A stretch of DNA of 64,000 nucleotides, taken from contig MKTZ01000009.1 of the NCBI GenBank assembly GCA_001898505.1, positions 310,001 through 374,000 of the forward strand, given 5' to 3'. The notes under the pieces were generated by a model. That model had not been told where the DNA came from. It made no database searches and worked only from the letters and a program-made list of their open reading frames with translations. Origin of the DNA: Sphingobacteriales bacterium 50-39. Its GTDB lineage: Bacteria > Bacteroidota > Bacteroidia > Chitinophagales > Chitinophagaceae. Positions 8,039 to 17,004 of the stretch are shown here, piece by piece (the first letter of the stretch is position 1; each line of letters opens with the position of its first letter). The position numbers and the translations under genes were made by a program.

Positions 8039-9367
8039 ATGTCCTCCCCGCGTACCATAGCCCATTTCGACCTGGATGCTTTTTTTGTCTCGGTGGAATG
8101 TCTGCTCGATCCCTCATTGAAGGGCATCCCCTTATTGGTAGGGGGCCATAGCGAGCGGGGAGTGGTGGCGGCCTGCAGCTATGAGGCACGCAAATACGGG
8201 ATTCATTCCGCCATGCCGATGAAGCGGGCCTTACAGCTTTGTCCACATGCAATGGTGGTAGGCAATGCCCGTGGCGAGTATACCAAGTACTCACGTATCG
8301 TGACGGAGATCATCGCCTCGAAAGCTCCTCTTTTTGAAAAAGCCAGTATCGACGAGTTCTACCTGGACCTCACGGGGATGAACCGGTTTTTTGATCCTTA
8401 TCAGTGGACCATCGACCTGCGGGAGGAGATCATATCGGAGACGAAGTTGCCCATTTCTTTCGCCCTGGCTTCCAATAAAATGGTGGCCAAGATCGCCACG
8501 AACGAGGCCAAGCCCAACGGCTATATTCATATCCCGGAGGGCAGCGAGCGCGAATACCTCGCACCACTGGGAGTCAATAAGATACCCGGGGTAGGGGAAC
8601 AGATGTACAAGACCTTGCTGGAGATGGGTATCCGGACCATCCGGGACTTAAGCGACCGTCCGGCGGCGGAATTAGAGCATAAATTTGGTAAGTATGGTCT
8701 CGACCTCTATAATAAGTCTCGTGGGATTCACGAAGGAGAGGTGATACCCTATTATGAAGCCAAATCCATCTCAACTGAGAATACTTTTGAGGAGAACAAA
8801 ACAGATATGGACTTCCTTATGGCGGAGCTGGTGCGGATGACAGAAAGGGTAGCCTATGAGCTGCGGCAGGATAATAAGACGGCGGGTTGTATCGCTGTCA
8901 AGATACGATATCCCGATTTCGAGACCACCTCCCGGCAGACGACCATCCCTTATACTTTTTATGATGACGAACTCATCGCCAAGGCCAAAGAGCTATTTCA
9001 CAAGCTGTACCGAGCAGGGCAACCCATCCGGCTGCTGGGTGTGCGGCTCAGTGAGCTGACAGGGGAGGCGATGCAAACCAATCTTTTCCAGGACACGGGG
9101 AAGAAGATACAGCTGTATAAAGCCATCGATGATGTCAAGAACAGGTGGGGTAAATATTCTATCGTCAAGGCGGGTGGTATCGAGGGGGCCAATGCTCCTG
9201 AAGATACTACGGGAGGCATGGAGGGCAGTCGCTCCGAGCAGCGACAACGTACAAGAGAGGAGGGCGGCGCTATATCGCGCGCGGCATTGAAAAAAGCGGC
9301 GGATAAAAAAACGACGGACGAAAGGCCGACAGATAAGGGGCCAGCCGGTGAGGATGCAGTCAGTTGA
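8039..9367 (+). CDS. dinB: DNA polymerase IV (Y family), copy 1
   Basis: Translesion polymerase of the DinB family, 442 residues. The catalytic metal residues are Asp11 in FDLDAFF and Asp105-Glu106 in KASIDEFYLD; the steric/nucleotide-binding segment VVAACSYEARKYGI is intact. The little-finger domain runs to about 350 and is followed by QTNLF, a plausible sliding-clamp binding motif (QxxLF). The last 60 residues form a Gly/Arg/Lys/Glu-rich low-complexity tail that the second dinB copy (27570-28802) lacks. The gene starts 28 bases after the unknown cassette but has its own -7 element, so it may be a separate unit. Expected role: bypass of damaged bases, usually damage-induced. Confidence 0.95.
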   Translation: MSSPRTIAHFDLDAFFVSVECLLDPSLKGIPLLVGGHSERGVVAACSYEARKYGIHSAMPMKRALQLCPHAMVVGNARGEYTKYSRIVTEIIASKAPLFEKASIDEFYLDLTGMNRFFDPYQWTIDLREEIISETKLPISFALASNKMVAKIATNEAKPNGYIHIPEGSEREYLAPLGVNKIPGVGEQMYKTLLEMGIRTIRDLSDRPAAELEHKFGKYGLDLYNKSRGIHEGEVIPYYEAKSISTENTFEENKTDMDFLMAELVRMTERVAYELRQDNKTAGCIAVKIRYPDFETTSRQTTIPYTFYDDELIAKAKELFHKLYRAGQPIRLLGVRLSELTGEAMQTNLFQDTGKKIQLYKAIDDVKNRWGKYSIVKAGGIEGANAPEDTTGGMEGSRSEQRQRTREEGGAISRAALKKAADKKTTDERPTDKGPAGEDAVS

Positions 9368-9451
9368 TTGATAATTAATTATTTACGAAGGGAAATGAAA
9401 AATTTACACTTAAAGTCTACCTTATTGATAGGGAATTAATATCTTCGTGAT

Positions 9452-9498
9452 CCGGCAGGAATGACGGCGGAGTCTTCCGTATCTCCTGGCGGGTTTTT
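9452..9498 (+). terminator. Imperfect hairpin with T5, between dinB and peroxiredoxin
   Basis: CCGGCAGGA (9452-9460) pairs with TCCTGGCGG (9484-9492) with one mismatch; an inner stem CGGA-gtct-TCCG lies in the loop, and five Ts follow (9494-9498). It sits 85 bases after dinB and 24 bases before the peroxiredoxin start. It may end dinB transcripts or be a leader structure; a -7-like TATCTTCG lies just before it (9440-9447). Confidence 0.5.
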
Positions 9499-9521
9499 GT
9501 TTAACTTCAAATCTTTGTTTT

Positions 9522-10157
9522 ATGAGTTTACGTTTAGGGGATAAAGCCCCCAATTTCAAGGCCAAGACATCTATTGGCGAAGTAGATTTTTACGAATACC
9601 TGGGTGATTCCTGGGGGATCCTCTTTTCTCACCCTGCCGATTATACACCTGTCTGTACAACTGAATTAGGAAGAACTGCCGCCCTGAAGGACGAATTTGC
9701 AAAGCGTGGTGTAAAGGTGCTGGCCCTGAGCGTAGACCCCGTTGACAAGCACCTGGGTTGGATCAAGGACATCAACGAGACCCAAAAGGTGGATGTTCAA
9801 TTCCCCATCATCGCTGACGAAGACCGCAAGGTGAGCACACTGTATGAATTCATTCACCCGAATGCTTCTGCAACTGCTACTGTACGCAGCCTGGTCATCA
9901 TCGGACCCGACAAGCTGGTAAAGCTGATCATTACATATCCTGCTTCTACAGGCCGTAACTTCAACGAAGTACTGCGTGTTGTAGACAGCCTGCAGCTGAC
10001 GGCTAATCACAGCGTAGCTACCCCTGCCGACTGGAAAGAAGGTGAGGATGTGATCGTTGTTCCTGCCATCAGCACGGAAGACGCACAGAAGAAATTCCCG
10101 AAGGGTGTGAAGGTTATCAAGCCCTACCTGCGCTATACGCCGCAGCCGAATAAATAG
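9522..10157 (+). CDS. 1-Cys peroxiredoxin (Prx6 type)
   Basis: Thiol peroxidase that reduces hydrogen peroxide and organic peroxides in the cytoplasm. The 211-residue product has the peroxidatic motif HPADYTPVCTTE with Cys45, and no conserved resolving Cys of the 2-Cys type. Length and the C-terminal segment (VVPAISTEDAQKKFPKGVK ending in YLRYTPQP) match the Prx6/AhpC long form. The start is the ATG following an AT-rich leader. It stands alone between a hairpin upstream and a strong terminator downstream, so it is most likely a single-gene transcript. Confidence 0.95.
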   Translation: MSLRLGDKAPNFKAKTSIGEVDFYEYLGDSWGILFSHPADYTPVCTTELGRTAALKDEFAKRGVKVLALSVDPVDKHLGWIKDINETQKVDVQFPIIADEDRKVSTLYEFIHPNASATATVRSLVIIGPDKLVKLIITYPASTGRNFNEVLRVVDSLQLTANHSVATPADWKEGEDVIVVPAISTEDAQKKFPKGVKVIKPYLRYTPQPNK

Positions 10158-10164
10158 CTCCAAT

Positions 10165-10194
10165 AAAAAAACCCGGCAGTCGCCGGGTTTTTTT
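10165..10194. terminator. Bidirectional terminator after peroxiredoxin
   Basis: CCCGGC-agtc-GCCGGG (10172-10187) is flanked by an A run (10165-10171) and a T7 run (10188-10194). Confidence 0.93.
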
Positions 10195-10207
10195 GTATAT
10201 TCATTAA

Positions 10208-11497
10208 ATGAGAAAACAACTGCTTTTATGCTTGGTGGCTGTACTATGCGTGCCGGCTGCCCTTCTCGCTCAAAAAACCATTATCTACTGTGGCAAGCTC
10301 ATCGATCCGGCCTCGCTGCAGGTGCGGACAGAGATGTCCGTTGTCGTCACAGGCAATACGATCTCCGATGTGCAAAAAGGATATATCTCCGCGGCTGCGG
10401 GTGACAAGATCATCGACCTGAAAAGTCGTACGGTGATGCCGGGGCTGATCGACGCCCATGTGCATCTGGAAAACGAAACGAGTCCCAATGCCCAGCTCAA
10501 AAGATTTACGCAGGATGATGTGGATATAGCCTTCCAATCCACCATATATGCAAAGACTACCCTCATGACGGGTTTTACCACTGTAAGGGATGTAGGGGGC
10601 ACCGGCGTCAATATTTCCCTGCGTAATGCCATTCGTCAGGGTGTAGTAATAGGCCCACGCGTATATACTGCGGGAAAGATACTTTCATCCACGGGCGGGC
10701 ATGGTGATCCGACCCATGGATGGCGTAAGGGACTGGAGGCCACTGACGAGACAGCCCTTACCGTAGTGGATGGGAAGGACGCCTGTATCAAGGCGGTGAG
10801 ACAGATGTATAAGAAGGGGGCCGATCTGATAAAGATCACGGCCAGCGGCGGTGTGTTAAGCCTGGAGAAGGATGGCACCGGTCCGCAATTTTCCGAAGAA
10901 GAGATCCGCGCTATTGTGGAGACGGCAAAGGATTATGGGATGCGGGTAGCCGCCCATGCGCATGGGGCCGAGGCGATGAAGCGGGCCATTCGTGCGGGTG
11001 TGACATCCATCGAACATGGCACGATCATGGACGATGAGACTATCAGTCTGCTCAAGCAGCATGGTGTCTGGTATGTGCCGACCATTATTGCGGGCAAGTC
11101 GGTATCCGACTCCGCCAGGCTGCATCCTGGTTATTTCCCGTCTGTCATTGCAGGCAAGGCCATCAGCATCGGACCGATGATACAAAATACATTTGCCAAA
11201 GCGTACAAGGCGGGCGTGAAGATCGCCTTTGGCACGGATGCCGGTGTATATGCGCATGGTAAGAACTGGATCGAGTTTGTTTATATGACCGAGGCAGGCA
11301 TGCCCCCGGTGGAAGCCATCAAATGCGCCACTCTGAATGCGGCTGAGCTCATCGGGGTGAGTGATAAGGTCGGAAGCATCGAGAAGGGCAAGTTCGCGGA
11401 TATCGTAGCCGTGGACGGCGATCCCACCCAGGACATCCATGTCATGGGGAATATGAAATTTGTCATGAAGGATGGGGTGGTGTATAAGAACGAATAA
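10208..11497 (+). CDS. Secreted metal-dependent amidohydrolase
   Basis: A 429-residue amidohydrolase-superfamily enzyme with a signal peptide (MRKQLLLCLVAVLCVPAALLAQ). Metal ligands are visible as PGLIDAHVHLE, AAHAHG, SIEHGT and the late Asp in FGTDAGVY. The carboxylated-lysine region is probably DLIKITASGG. This set matches the imidazolonepropionase-like group, several members of which hydrolyse N-acyl or Xaa-Pro dipeptides; the true substrate cannot be told. Export suggests a periplasmic role in peptide or amide scavenging. It starts 14 bases after a terminator and ends 3 bases before a convergent pseudouridine synthase gene. Confidence 0.9.
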   Translation: MRKQLLLCLVAVLCVPAALLAQKTIIYCGKLIDPASLQVRTEMSVVVTGNTISDVQKGYISAAAGDKIIDLKSRTVMPGLIDAHVHLENETSPNAQLKRFTQDDVDIAFQSTIYAKTTLMTGFTTVRDVGGTGVNISLRNAIRQGVVIGPRVYTAGKILSSTGGHGDPTHGWRKGLEATDETALTVVDGKDACIKAVRQMYKKGADLIKITASGGVLSLEKDGTGPQFSEEEIRAIVETAKDYGMRVAAHAHGAEAMKRAIRAGVTSIEHGTIMDDETISLLKQHGVWYVPTIIAGKSVSDSARLHPGYFPSVIAGKAISIGPMIQNTFAKAYKAGVKIAFGTDAGVYAHGKNWIEFVYMTEAGMPPVEAIKCATLNAAELIGVSDKVGSIEKGKFADIVAVDGDPTQDIHVMGNMKFVMKDGVVYKNE

Positions 11498-11500
11498 GGC

Positions 11501-12220
11501 TCATCCCTTCCACTTCCTCAGCTGCTGCAACAATGCCCGCATGTCCTTTGGCAGCGGCGCCTCCAGTGTATGGAATTCACCCTGCTGGTCCTGGAAATGC
11601 AATAGCTGCGAATGTAACGCCAGCCGATGAAGGATCGGGCGCTCTTGCTCTTCGTCCTTGCTGAGCTTGTAATTCCGCTTGAAGGAGGAAATAAAGACGG
11701 GGCGACCGTCACCATACGTCTCGTCACAGACAATGGGGTGACCCAGGGCCTGCATATGGACGCGGATCTGGTGAGTCCTGCCCGTGTGGATGCGGAACTG
11801 TACCAGCGAATAAAGTCCCAGTTCTTCCAGGACCTCGTAGTCTGTCAGAGAGGTCCGGCCGCGCTTGTTGATGACCATCACCGCGGGTTTTGTGGGGTGC
11901 TCCATAATGGGCAGATCCACGCTGCCTTTGGGTTGCGCCAGCGCACCTTGTACGATGCCTGTATAAATCTTTTCTACCGCCCGTTCTTCGAATATTTTCG
12001 ACAGGTATTGATGCGTAGCTTCATCCTTTGCAAAGACGATGACCCCGCTGGTGTCGCGGTCCAGGCGATGGACGGTGAAGATGTTGCCGTATTTTTCTCT
12101 TAGCCAGCTCTTGAGGGAAGGGTCCTTACCTTCCCGGTCAGGAATGCTGAGCAGTCCGGCGGGTTTGTTGAGGGCAATAAAATGATCGTTCTCGTATATG
12201 ATCTCGGGCTTGTTATGCAT
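11501..12220 (-). CDS. RluA/RluD-family pseudouridine synthase
   Basis: RNA uridine isomerase of the RluA/RluC/RluD family, 239 residues. The catalytic Asp lies in HRLDRDTSG, the family signature, followed by the GRTHQIRVHM motif and GHPIVCDETYG. No S4 domain is present, so it resembles the short RluA-like members. The start is the ATG at 12220; the next gene on the same strand lies 12 bases upstream, so the two pseudouridine synthases form an operon. Which RNA position it modifies cannot be deduced. Confidence 0.93.
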   Translation of the reverse strand: MHNKPEIIYENDHFIALNKPAGLLSIPDREGKDPSLKSWLREKYGNIFTVHRLDRDTSGVIVFAKDEATHQYLSKIFEERAVEKIYTGIVQGALAQPKGSVDLPIMEHPTKPAVMVINKRGRTSLTDYEVLEELGLYSLVQFRIHTGRTHQIRVHMQALGHPIVCDETYGDGRPVFISSFKRNYKLSKDEEQERPILHRLALHSQLLHFQDQQGEFHTLEAPLPKDMRALLQQLRKWKG

Positions 12221-12232
12221 GGGATGATGGGA

Positions 12233-13603
12233 TTAACGTGGGTGACGGCCGGAAGGTTTGGAGGGTCTGGGTGGACGGGCGCCCTGGGATTTGGCGGACG
12301 CCTGTTGTGATTTGGCTTTTGACTTTATATAGGAGCCGCCTGACTTACGGCCACGGAGACCGCCATTGACCATGGGGGGCTTCTTATCGTCTTTGGCGGA
12401 CTTTGCGGGGCCATTGGATGGTCCTTTCGATGATGGGGCTGGTTTTTCGGAGCGTGCTGCCGGGCGGGGCTTCCTTGGACCGGCCGATTTGTAGGGGCCT
12501 GTGCGTTTAAATTTTTTAGGACCTTTCGGCGCGGCCGGCCGGGCAGGTGCTGCGATGCCCTCTTCCTCGTCCGCCTTATGATCCTTTGACGCCGGCGCAG
12601 CGAGCGAACCTCTGAACGAGGAGTTCAGATATTTTAAGATACGTATCTCTTTTTCGGTGAGCAGCCGCCAGTGTCCACGTTGCACATTCTTCTTGGTCAG
12701 TCCTGCGTACATTACCCTGTCCAGTCCCCTTACATCATAGCCCAGGTGTTCGAAGATGCGACGGACGATGCGATTGCGTCCGCTGTGTATCTCCAGCCCT
12801 ATCTGTGTTTTATCCTTGGAGTCTGCATAGGCCAGTACGTCTACATAAGCCACGCCGTCCTCGAGTGTCACACCGCCGGCTATTTTGTCAAAATCCGCCT
12901 TGGTCAGCGGCTTGTCCAGGCTGACATGATATATCTTTTTTATTTCGTGCTTTGGGTGGGCCAGCTTTTGAGCCAGATCGCCATCATTAGTCAGGAGCAG
13001 CACGCCGGAGGTGTTGCGGTCCAGTCTGCCGACGGGGAAGACTCTTTCAGATGTGGCCTGACGGATCAGGTCGAGCACGGTCTTACGCCCTTGCGGGTCG
13101 TCGGTGGTAGTGATATAATCCTTTGGTTTGTTCAGAAGTATATAGACGAAGTTGCGGGATATGGTAACTTTTTTCCCATTGACCTTGACTATGTCATCAG
13201 GTGAGACCTTGGTGCCGGGTTCAGTGACGAGCTGACCGTTGACCTGCACTTTTCCCTGGCGGATGAGTTCGGCAGCGTCGCGACGGGAACAGATGCCGCC
13301 GTGGGCAATGTATTTGTTCAGGGGCAGCGCGTTGGGGTCGGCGGGAGAAACATTTGAAGAGACCCTGGGCGCGGGGACAGAGCCTTTTGAGGTTGGGACT
13401 TCGGCTGGCTTTGCAGGCTTGCCGGCTGCCGGCCGCTGCGCAAACTGCTGTTCGCGGGCCTTTCTTTTCTCTTCGAAATGACGCTCGATGGCTTCTTTTC
13501 TTTCTTTCTTAGCGGCTTTCTTTTCCTGACGAAAGCCTTCCTTGATGGCAGCATTGCTCTTTTTGTTATAGAACTTGCTGAAATTATCCGTTTTGCGCTT
13601 CAT
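12233..13603 (-). CDS. RsuA/RluB-family pseudouridine synthase with basic tails
   Basis: A 456-residue rRNA pseudouridine synthase. An S4 RNA-binding domain (LPLNKYIAHGGICSRRDAAE) begins near residue 95, and the catalytic Asp is in VGRLDRNTSGVLLL. The RIVRRIFEHLGYDV segment confirms the RsuA/RluB/RluF branch. About 90 N-terminal and 130 C-terminal residues are Lys/Ala/Pro/Gly/Arg-rich and apparently disordered, making the protein about 200 residues longer than E. coli RluB. The frame stays open upstream, but the ATG at 13603 (MKRKTDNFSKF) is the likely start because residues before it show no basic tail character. It is co-oriented with the RluD-like gene. Confidence 0.92.
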   Translation of the reverse strand: MKRKTDNFSKFYNKKSNAAIKEGFRQEKKAAKKERKEAIERHFEEKRKAREQQFAQRPAAGKPAKPAEVPTSKGSVPAPRVSSNVSPADPNALPLNKYIAHGGICSRRDAAELIRQGKVQVNGQLVTEPGTKVSPDDIVKVNGKKVTISRNFVYILLNKPKDYITTTDDPQGRKTVLDLIRQATSERVFPVGRLDRNTSGVLLLTNDGDLAQKLAHPKHEIKKIYHVSLDKPLTKADFDKIAGGVTLEDGVAYVDVLAYADSKDKTQIGLEIHSGRNRIVRRIFEHLGYDVRGLDRVMYAGLTKKNVQRGHWRLLTEKEIRILKYLNSSFRGSLAAPASKDHKADEEEGIAAPARPAAPKGPKKFKRTGPYKSAGPRKPRPAARSEKPAPSSKGPSNGPAKSAKDDKKPPMVNGGLRGRKSGGSYIKSKAKSQQASAKSQGARPPRPSKPSGRHPR

Positions 13604-13729
13604 GCGTTGGGGATTTGCTGTTTTACAACAGTAATTGTGATAAACGGCGAAGATACGAAATCTCCTGGAATTGGGCTTTTCAGTAAATAATACCACTTTA
13701 AATGTGATATACACAATAAAAATATTAGT

Positions 13730-13756
13730 CTACTATTTGAGTAGGGTATATATTTG
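13730..13756 (+). promoter_or_regulatory. -7 element and small dyad upstream of susC
   Basis: TATATTTG (13749-13756) is a perfect -7 box 38 bases before the susC ATG. CTACT-atttg-AGTAG (13730-13744), a 5-bp dyad with a 5-base spacer, lies directly upstream in the position of an operator. No convincing -33 is seen, which fits an activator-dependent promoter. Confidence 0.45.
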
Positions 13757-13794
13757 CATCTGGAAAACACTATTGAGTCACTAAAAGCACTGTT

Positions 13795-16700
13795 ATGAAG
13801 AAGCTGCTAACCGGATGCATGCCGGCAAAGCATAGGTATTTATTCGCCGGACTAATGCTAGTTTTACTTTCTCTCTCCTCTCAAGCACAAACATTCAAAG
13901 CCACGGGTGTAGTTACAGGAAAGCCAGACAGCCTGCCCTTGCAGGGTGTTACTGTAGCCGTAAAAGGCGGACATAAGGCTACACAAACGGATGCCTCGGG
14001 CAAATTCGAGATAACTGTTTCATCAGGAGACATACTTTCAATCAGCTTCATCGGTTATCAGCCTTTGGAGATACCTGCCAATGCAACCTCTCCACTTTCC
14101 ATAACGCTGGAGCAGGCTAAGGGGGCGCTGAATGAAGTTGTGGTGACGGCGTTGGGTATCACGCGTCAGAAAAAATCTTTAGGCTACGCCGTGCAGGAGC
14201 TGAAGTCGAAGGATATTTCCGAGACGGCAGAACCTAATCTGGTCAATGCGCTGGAAGGCAAGGTGGCCGGTGTCCGTGTGACGAACAGCCAGGGAGATAT
14301 GGGATCTTCCCGCATCGTCATAAGAGGTGAGACCTCTATTTCAGGGAATAATCAGCCGTTGTTCGTCGTCAACGGCTTCCCCGTGGACAATTCCCAGCTG
14401 GGGGCAAGTGTGGGCTCAGGCGGTTCGCGGGATTTTGCCAATGCCATTTCGGATATCAATGCCAACGACATCGAGTCTATTAGCTTTTTAAAAGGGCCAA
14501 ATGCTGCGGCTTTGTATGGTTCCCGTGCGGCACAGGGAGTAGTCCTGATCAAGACCCGGAGCGGAAGGAAGAAAAAGGGCCTGGGTATTTCCGTCAATTC
14601 CAATACTACCTGGTCGAATTTGTTGACCCTTCCCAAATATCAGAATGTTTTTGGACAAGGCGCCAATGGAGAGTTCAGTTATAAGGACGGCGCCGGCGGG
14701 GGTGTCAATGACAATGTAGACGAGAGCTGGGGACCTAAAATGGACGGCCAGCCGATCCCTCAGTTCTTCGACGGTACGCCTCAGCCATTCGTACCCCATC
14801 CTGATAATGTAAAAAGCTATTTCAAGACGGGTGTCAGCTACAACAATGGCGTGGCTATAGGGGATGCCGGAGATAAATATGACTACCGGTTCTCCGTCAA
14901 CACTCAAAAGATGTTCGGTGTGATCCCCAACAGCGGTCTGGGCCGCAACACTTTCACTTTGAACACCACCCTGAAACTGGACCCCAAGCTCACACTGACG
15001 GCCAATGCCAACTATGTACAGACCAGCTCGGGCAATCTGCCTGGTGCGGGCGGCAAGCGTTCGACCAGCACGATGCTGCAATTCATCTGGATGGGACGAC
15101 AGGTGGATATGAACAGGCTGCGCGATCATTACTACAGCACCGGCAGCCCTCTGAACTGGAATAACGCCTATTACAGCAACCCTTTCTTTGTAGCCAATCA
15201 GAACACCGTGGGTCAACGGCGTGACAGGCTCATCGGCAATGTCGGGTTGAGCTATAAGATCACACCGGAGCTGACGGCCAATCTAAAGTCGGGTACGGAT
15301 TATTATACCGACAGGCGCAAGCTGCGGATAGCCTATGGGACCAGCGGGACGCCGTTCGGCAGCTATGAAGAAGATGCTTTTACGGTGAACGAGAACAACA
15401 CCGAATTCACCCTCAACTATAATAAGAAGCTCAACAGCGACTTTAACCTGGAGGTATTGGCCGGGACCAACATACGTACCAAGACCTATGAAGAGAATGA
15501 TCAAAAGGCTCCGAGGCTGGCGGTAGCGGGGGTATATACGCTGACCAATTCCAGAGACCCGCTGGTGTCCTCCAATAATTATTATAACCTGAAAACATAC
15601 AGCGTATTCGGGTCGGCACAGCTTGGCTTTCGCAACTATGCCTTTTTGAATCTTACGGCCCGGAATGACTGGAGCTCAACGTTGCCTCAAAGCAATCTCT
15701 CTTACTTCTATCCATCGGTGAATGGTTCATTGATCCTTTCGGATGCCTTTGACATAAAGAGCGACGTGCTGAGCTATGCCAAGGTACGAGGCGGCTGGTC
15801 CAAGGTGGGGAATGATGCGACGCCTTATCAGTTGATCAATTATTATCCGTTCATTACTCCGCCTTTTGGGAGCAATCCGATGCTGACGGCCGCATCCCTG
15901 TATCTGAACGCCAATCTGAAGCCGGAGACGACAACCTCGACAGAGGTGGGCCTGGAGGCCGGATTGTTCAGGAACAGGGTTCGTCTGGACCTGAGTTTCT
16001 ACAGCAGCAGCAGCTACAATCAGATATTGAGTGTGGATATAAGCCCCACCACGGGTTATTCCCAGAAGCTGATCAACGCAGGCAGGCTGAATAATAAAGG
16101 GCTGGAGGCGCAACTGGGACTATCGGTGCTGAAGACGACCCATTTTACCTGGGACATCAATGCCAACTACGCGCTCAATCGCAGCAAGCTCATCTCCCTG
16201 GACAATGAAGGGCTGCTGAAGAACTATGTATTGGGCAGTGATGGCAGCATACAGACGATCGCTACGGTAGGGAAGGCATATGGCAGCTTGTTTGGAACAG
16301 CTTACTTACGGAACAGTGCCGGACAGATCATCGTCAATGACGACGGATCACCTGCTACGAATCCTAACAATAAGATATTGGGTAAATATACACCCGATTG
16401 GCTGGGGGGCATCACCAATACTTTCACGTATGATCATTTTTCCCTCAGCGTGCTGGTCGACGGAAGTTTCGGCGGGTCGCAGTATTCTTCTACGAATGCC
16501 ACTGGCGCTTATACGGGTGTACTCGCGCTGACCCTGCCTGGCAGGGACGCGGCCCACGGAGGACTCTCCTATTATTATCCGGGTAACGATAATACGCAGC
16601 TGCCTGTGGCAGGGACTACAGGACCTGGTGGTGAGAAAGTCTATGATGACGGCATCGTCTTTAAAGGAGTGACACAGGATGGGAAACCTAACAAAGCCAT

Positions 16701-17004
16701 TACACCAGCCTCGCAGTATTATAAGAACCTGAACAATATCGACGAAGCATGGGTGTACAGCAGTAGCTTTATCAAGCTGCGGGAGGTGAGACTGGGATAT
16801 GATCTGCCGGCTGAATGGTTGCGTCCGATTGGTTTCGCCGGAGCTACTGTTACCCTTGTGGGGCGCAATCTGTGGATCATACATAAGAATGTTCCCAATG
16901 TAGACCCTGAGACAGCTTTTAATACCGGTAATGGACAGGGTCTTGAGGACCTCAGCCTGCCCGGTACCAGGAGCTATGGCATTAACGTGAACTTTAAATT
17001 TTAA
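13795..17004 (+). CDS. SusC/RagA-type TonB-dependent outer-membrane receptor
   Basis: Outer-membrane TonB-dependent transporter of 1069 residues that imports oligosaccharides, peptides or other large nutrients together with its SusD partner. It has a signal peptide, an N-terminal carboxypeptidase-regulatory-like domain (about 32-115), then the SusC signature NEVVVTALGITRQKKSLGYA leading into the plug (ALEGKVAGV, VIRGETSIS), and a long beta-barrel ending in LPGTRSYGINVNFKF, whose terminal aromatic is typical for barrel insertion. There is no adjacent glycosidase or sigma/anti-sigma pair, so the substrate cannot be assigned. It overlaps the susD-like gene by one base (TAATG). Confidence 0.96.
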   Translation: MKKLLTGCMPAKHRYLFAGLMLVLLSLSSQAQTFKATGVVTGKPDSLPLQGVTVAVKGGHKATQTDASGKFEITVSSGDILSISFIGYQPLEIPANATSPLSITLEQAKGALNEVVVTALGITRQKKSLGYAVQELKSKDISETAEPNLVNALEGKVAGVRVTNSQGDMGSSRIVIRGETSISGNNQPLFVVNGFPVDNSQLGASVGSGGSRDFANAISDINANDIESISFLKGPNAAALYGSRAAQGVVLIKTRSGRKKKGLGISVNSNTTWSNLLTLPKYQNVFGQGANGEFSYKDGAGGGVNDNVDESWGPKMDGQPIPQFFDGTPQPFVPHPDNVKSYFKTGVSYNNGVAIGDAGDKYDYRFSVNTQKMFGVIPNSGLGRNTFTLNTTLKLDPKLTLTANANYVQTSSGNLPGAGGKRSTSTMLQFIWMGRQVDMNRLRDHYYSTGSPLNWNNAYYSNPFFVANQNTVGQRRDRLIGNVGLSYKITPELTANLKSGTDYYTDRRKLRIAYGTSGTPFGSYEEDAFTVNENNTEFTLNYNKKLNSDFNLEVLAGTNIRTKTYEENDQKAPRLAVAGVYTLTNSRDPLVSSNNYYNLKTYSVFGSAQLGFRNYAFLNLTARNDWSSTLPQSNLSYFYPSVNGSLILSDAFDIKSDVLSYAKVRGGWSKVGNDATPYQLINYYPFITPPFGSNPMLTAASLYLNANLKPETTTSTEVGLEAGLFRNRVRLDLSFYSSSSYNQILSVDISPTTGYSQKLINAGRLNNKGLEAQLGLSVLKTTHFTWDINANYALNRSKLISLDNEGLLKNYVLGSDGSIQTIATVGKAYGSLFGTAYLRNSAGQIIVNDDGSPATNPNNKILGKYTPDWLGGITNTFTYDHFSLSVLVDGSFGGSQYSSTNATGAYTGVLALTLPGRDAAHGGLSYYYPGNDNTQLPVAGTTGPGGEKVYDDGIVFKGVTQDGKPNKAITPASQYYKNLNNIDEAWVYSSSFIKLREVRLGYDLPAEWLRPIGFAGATVTLVGRNLWIIHKNVPNVDPETAFNTGNGQGLEDLSLPGTRSYGINVNFKF

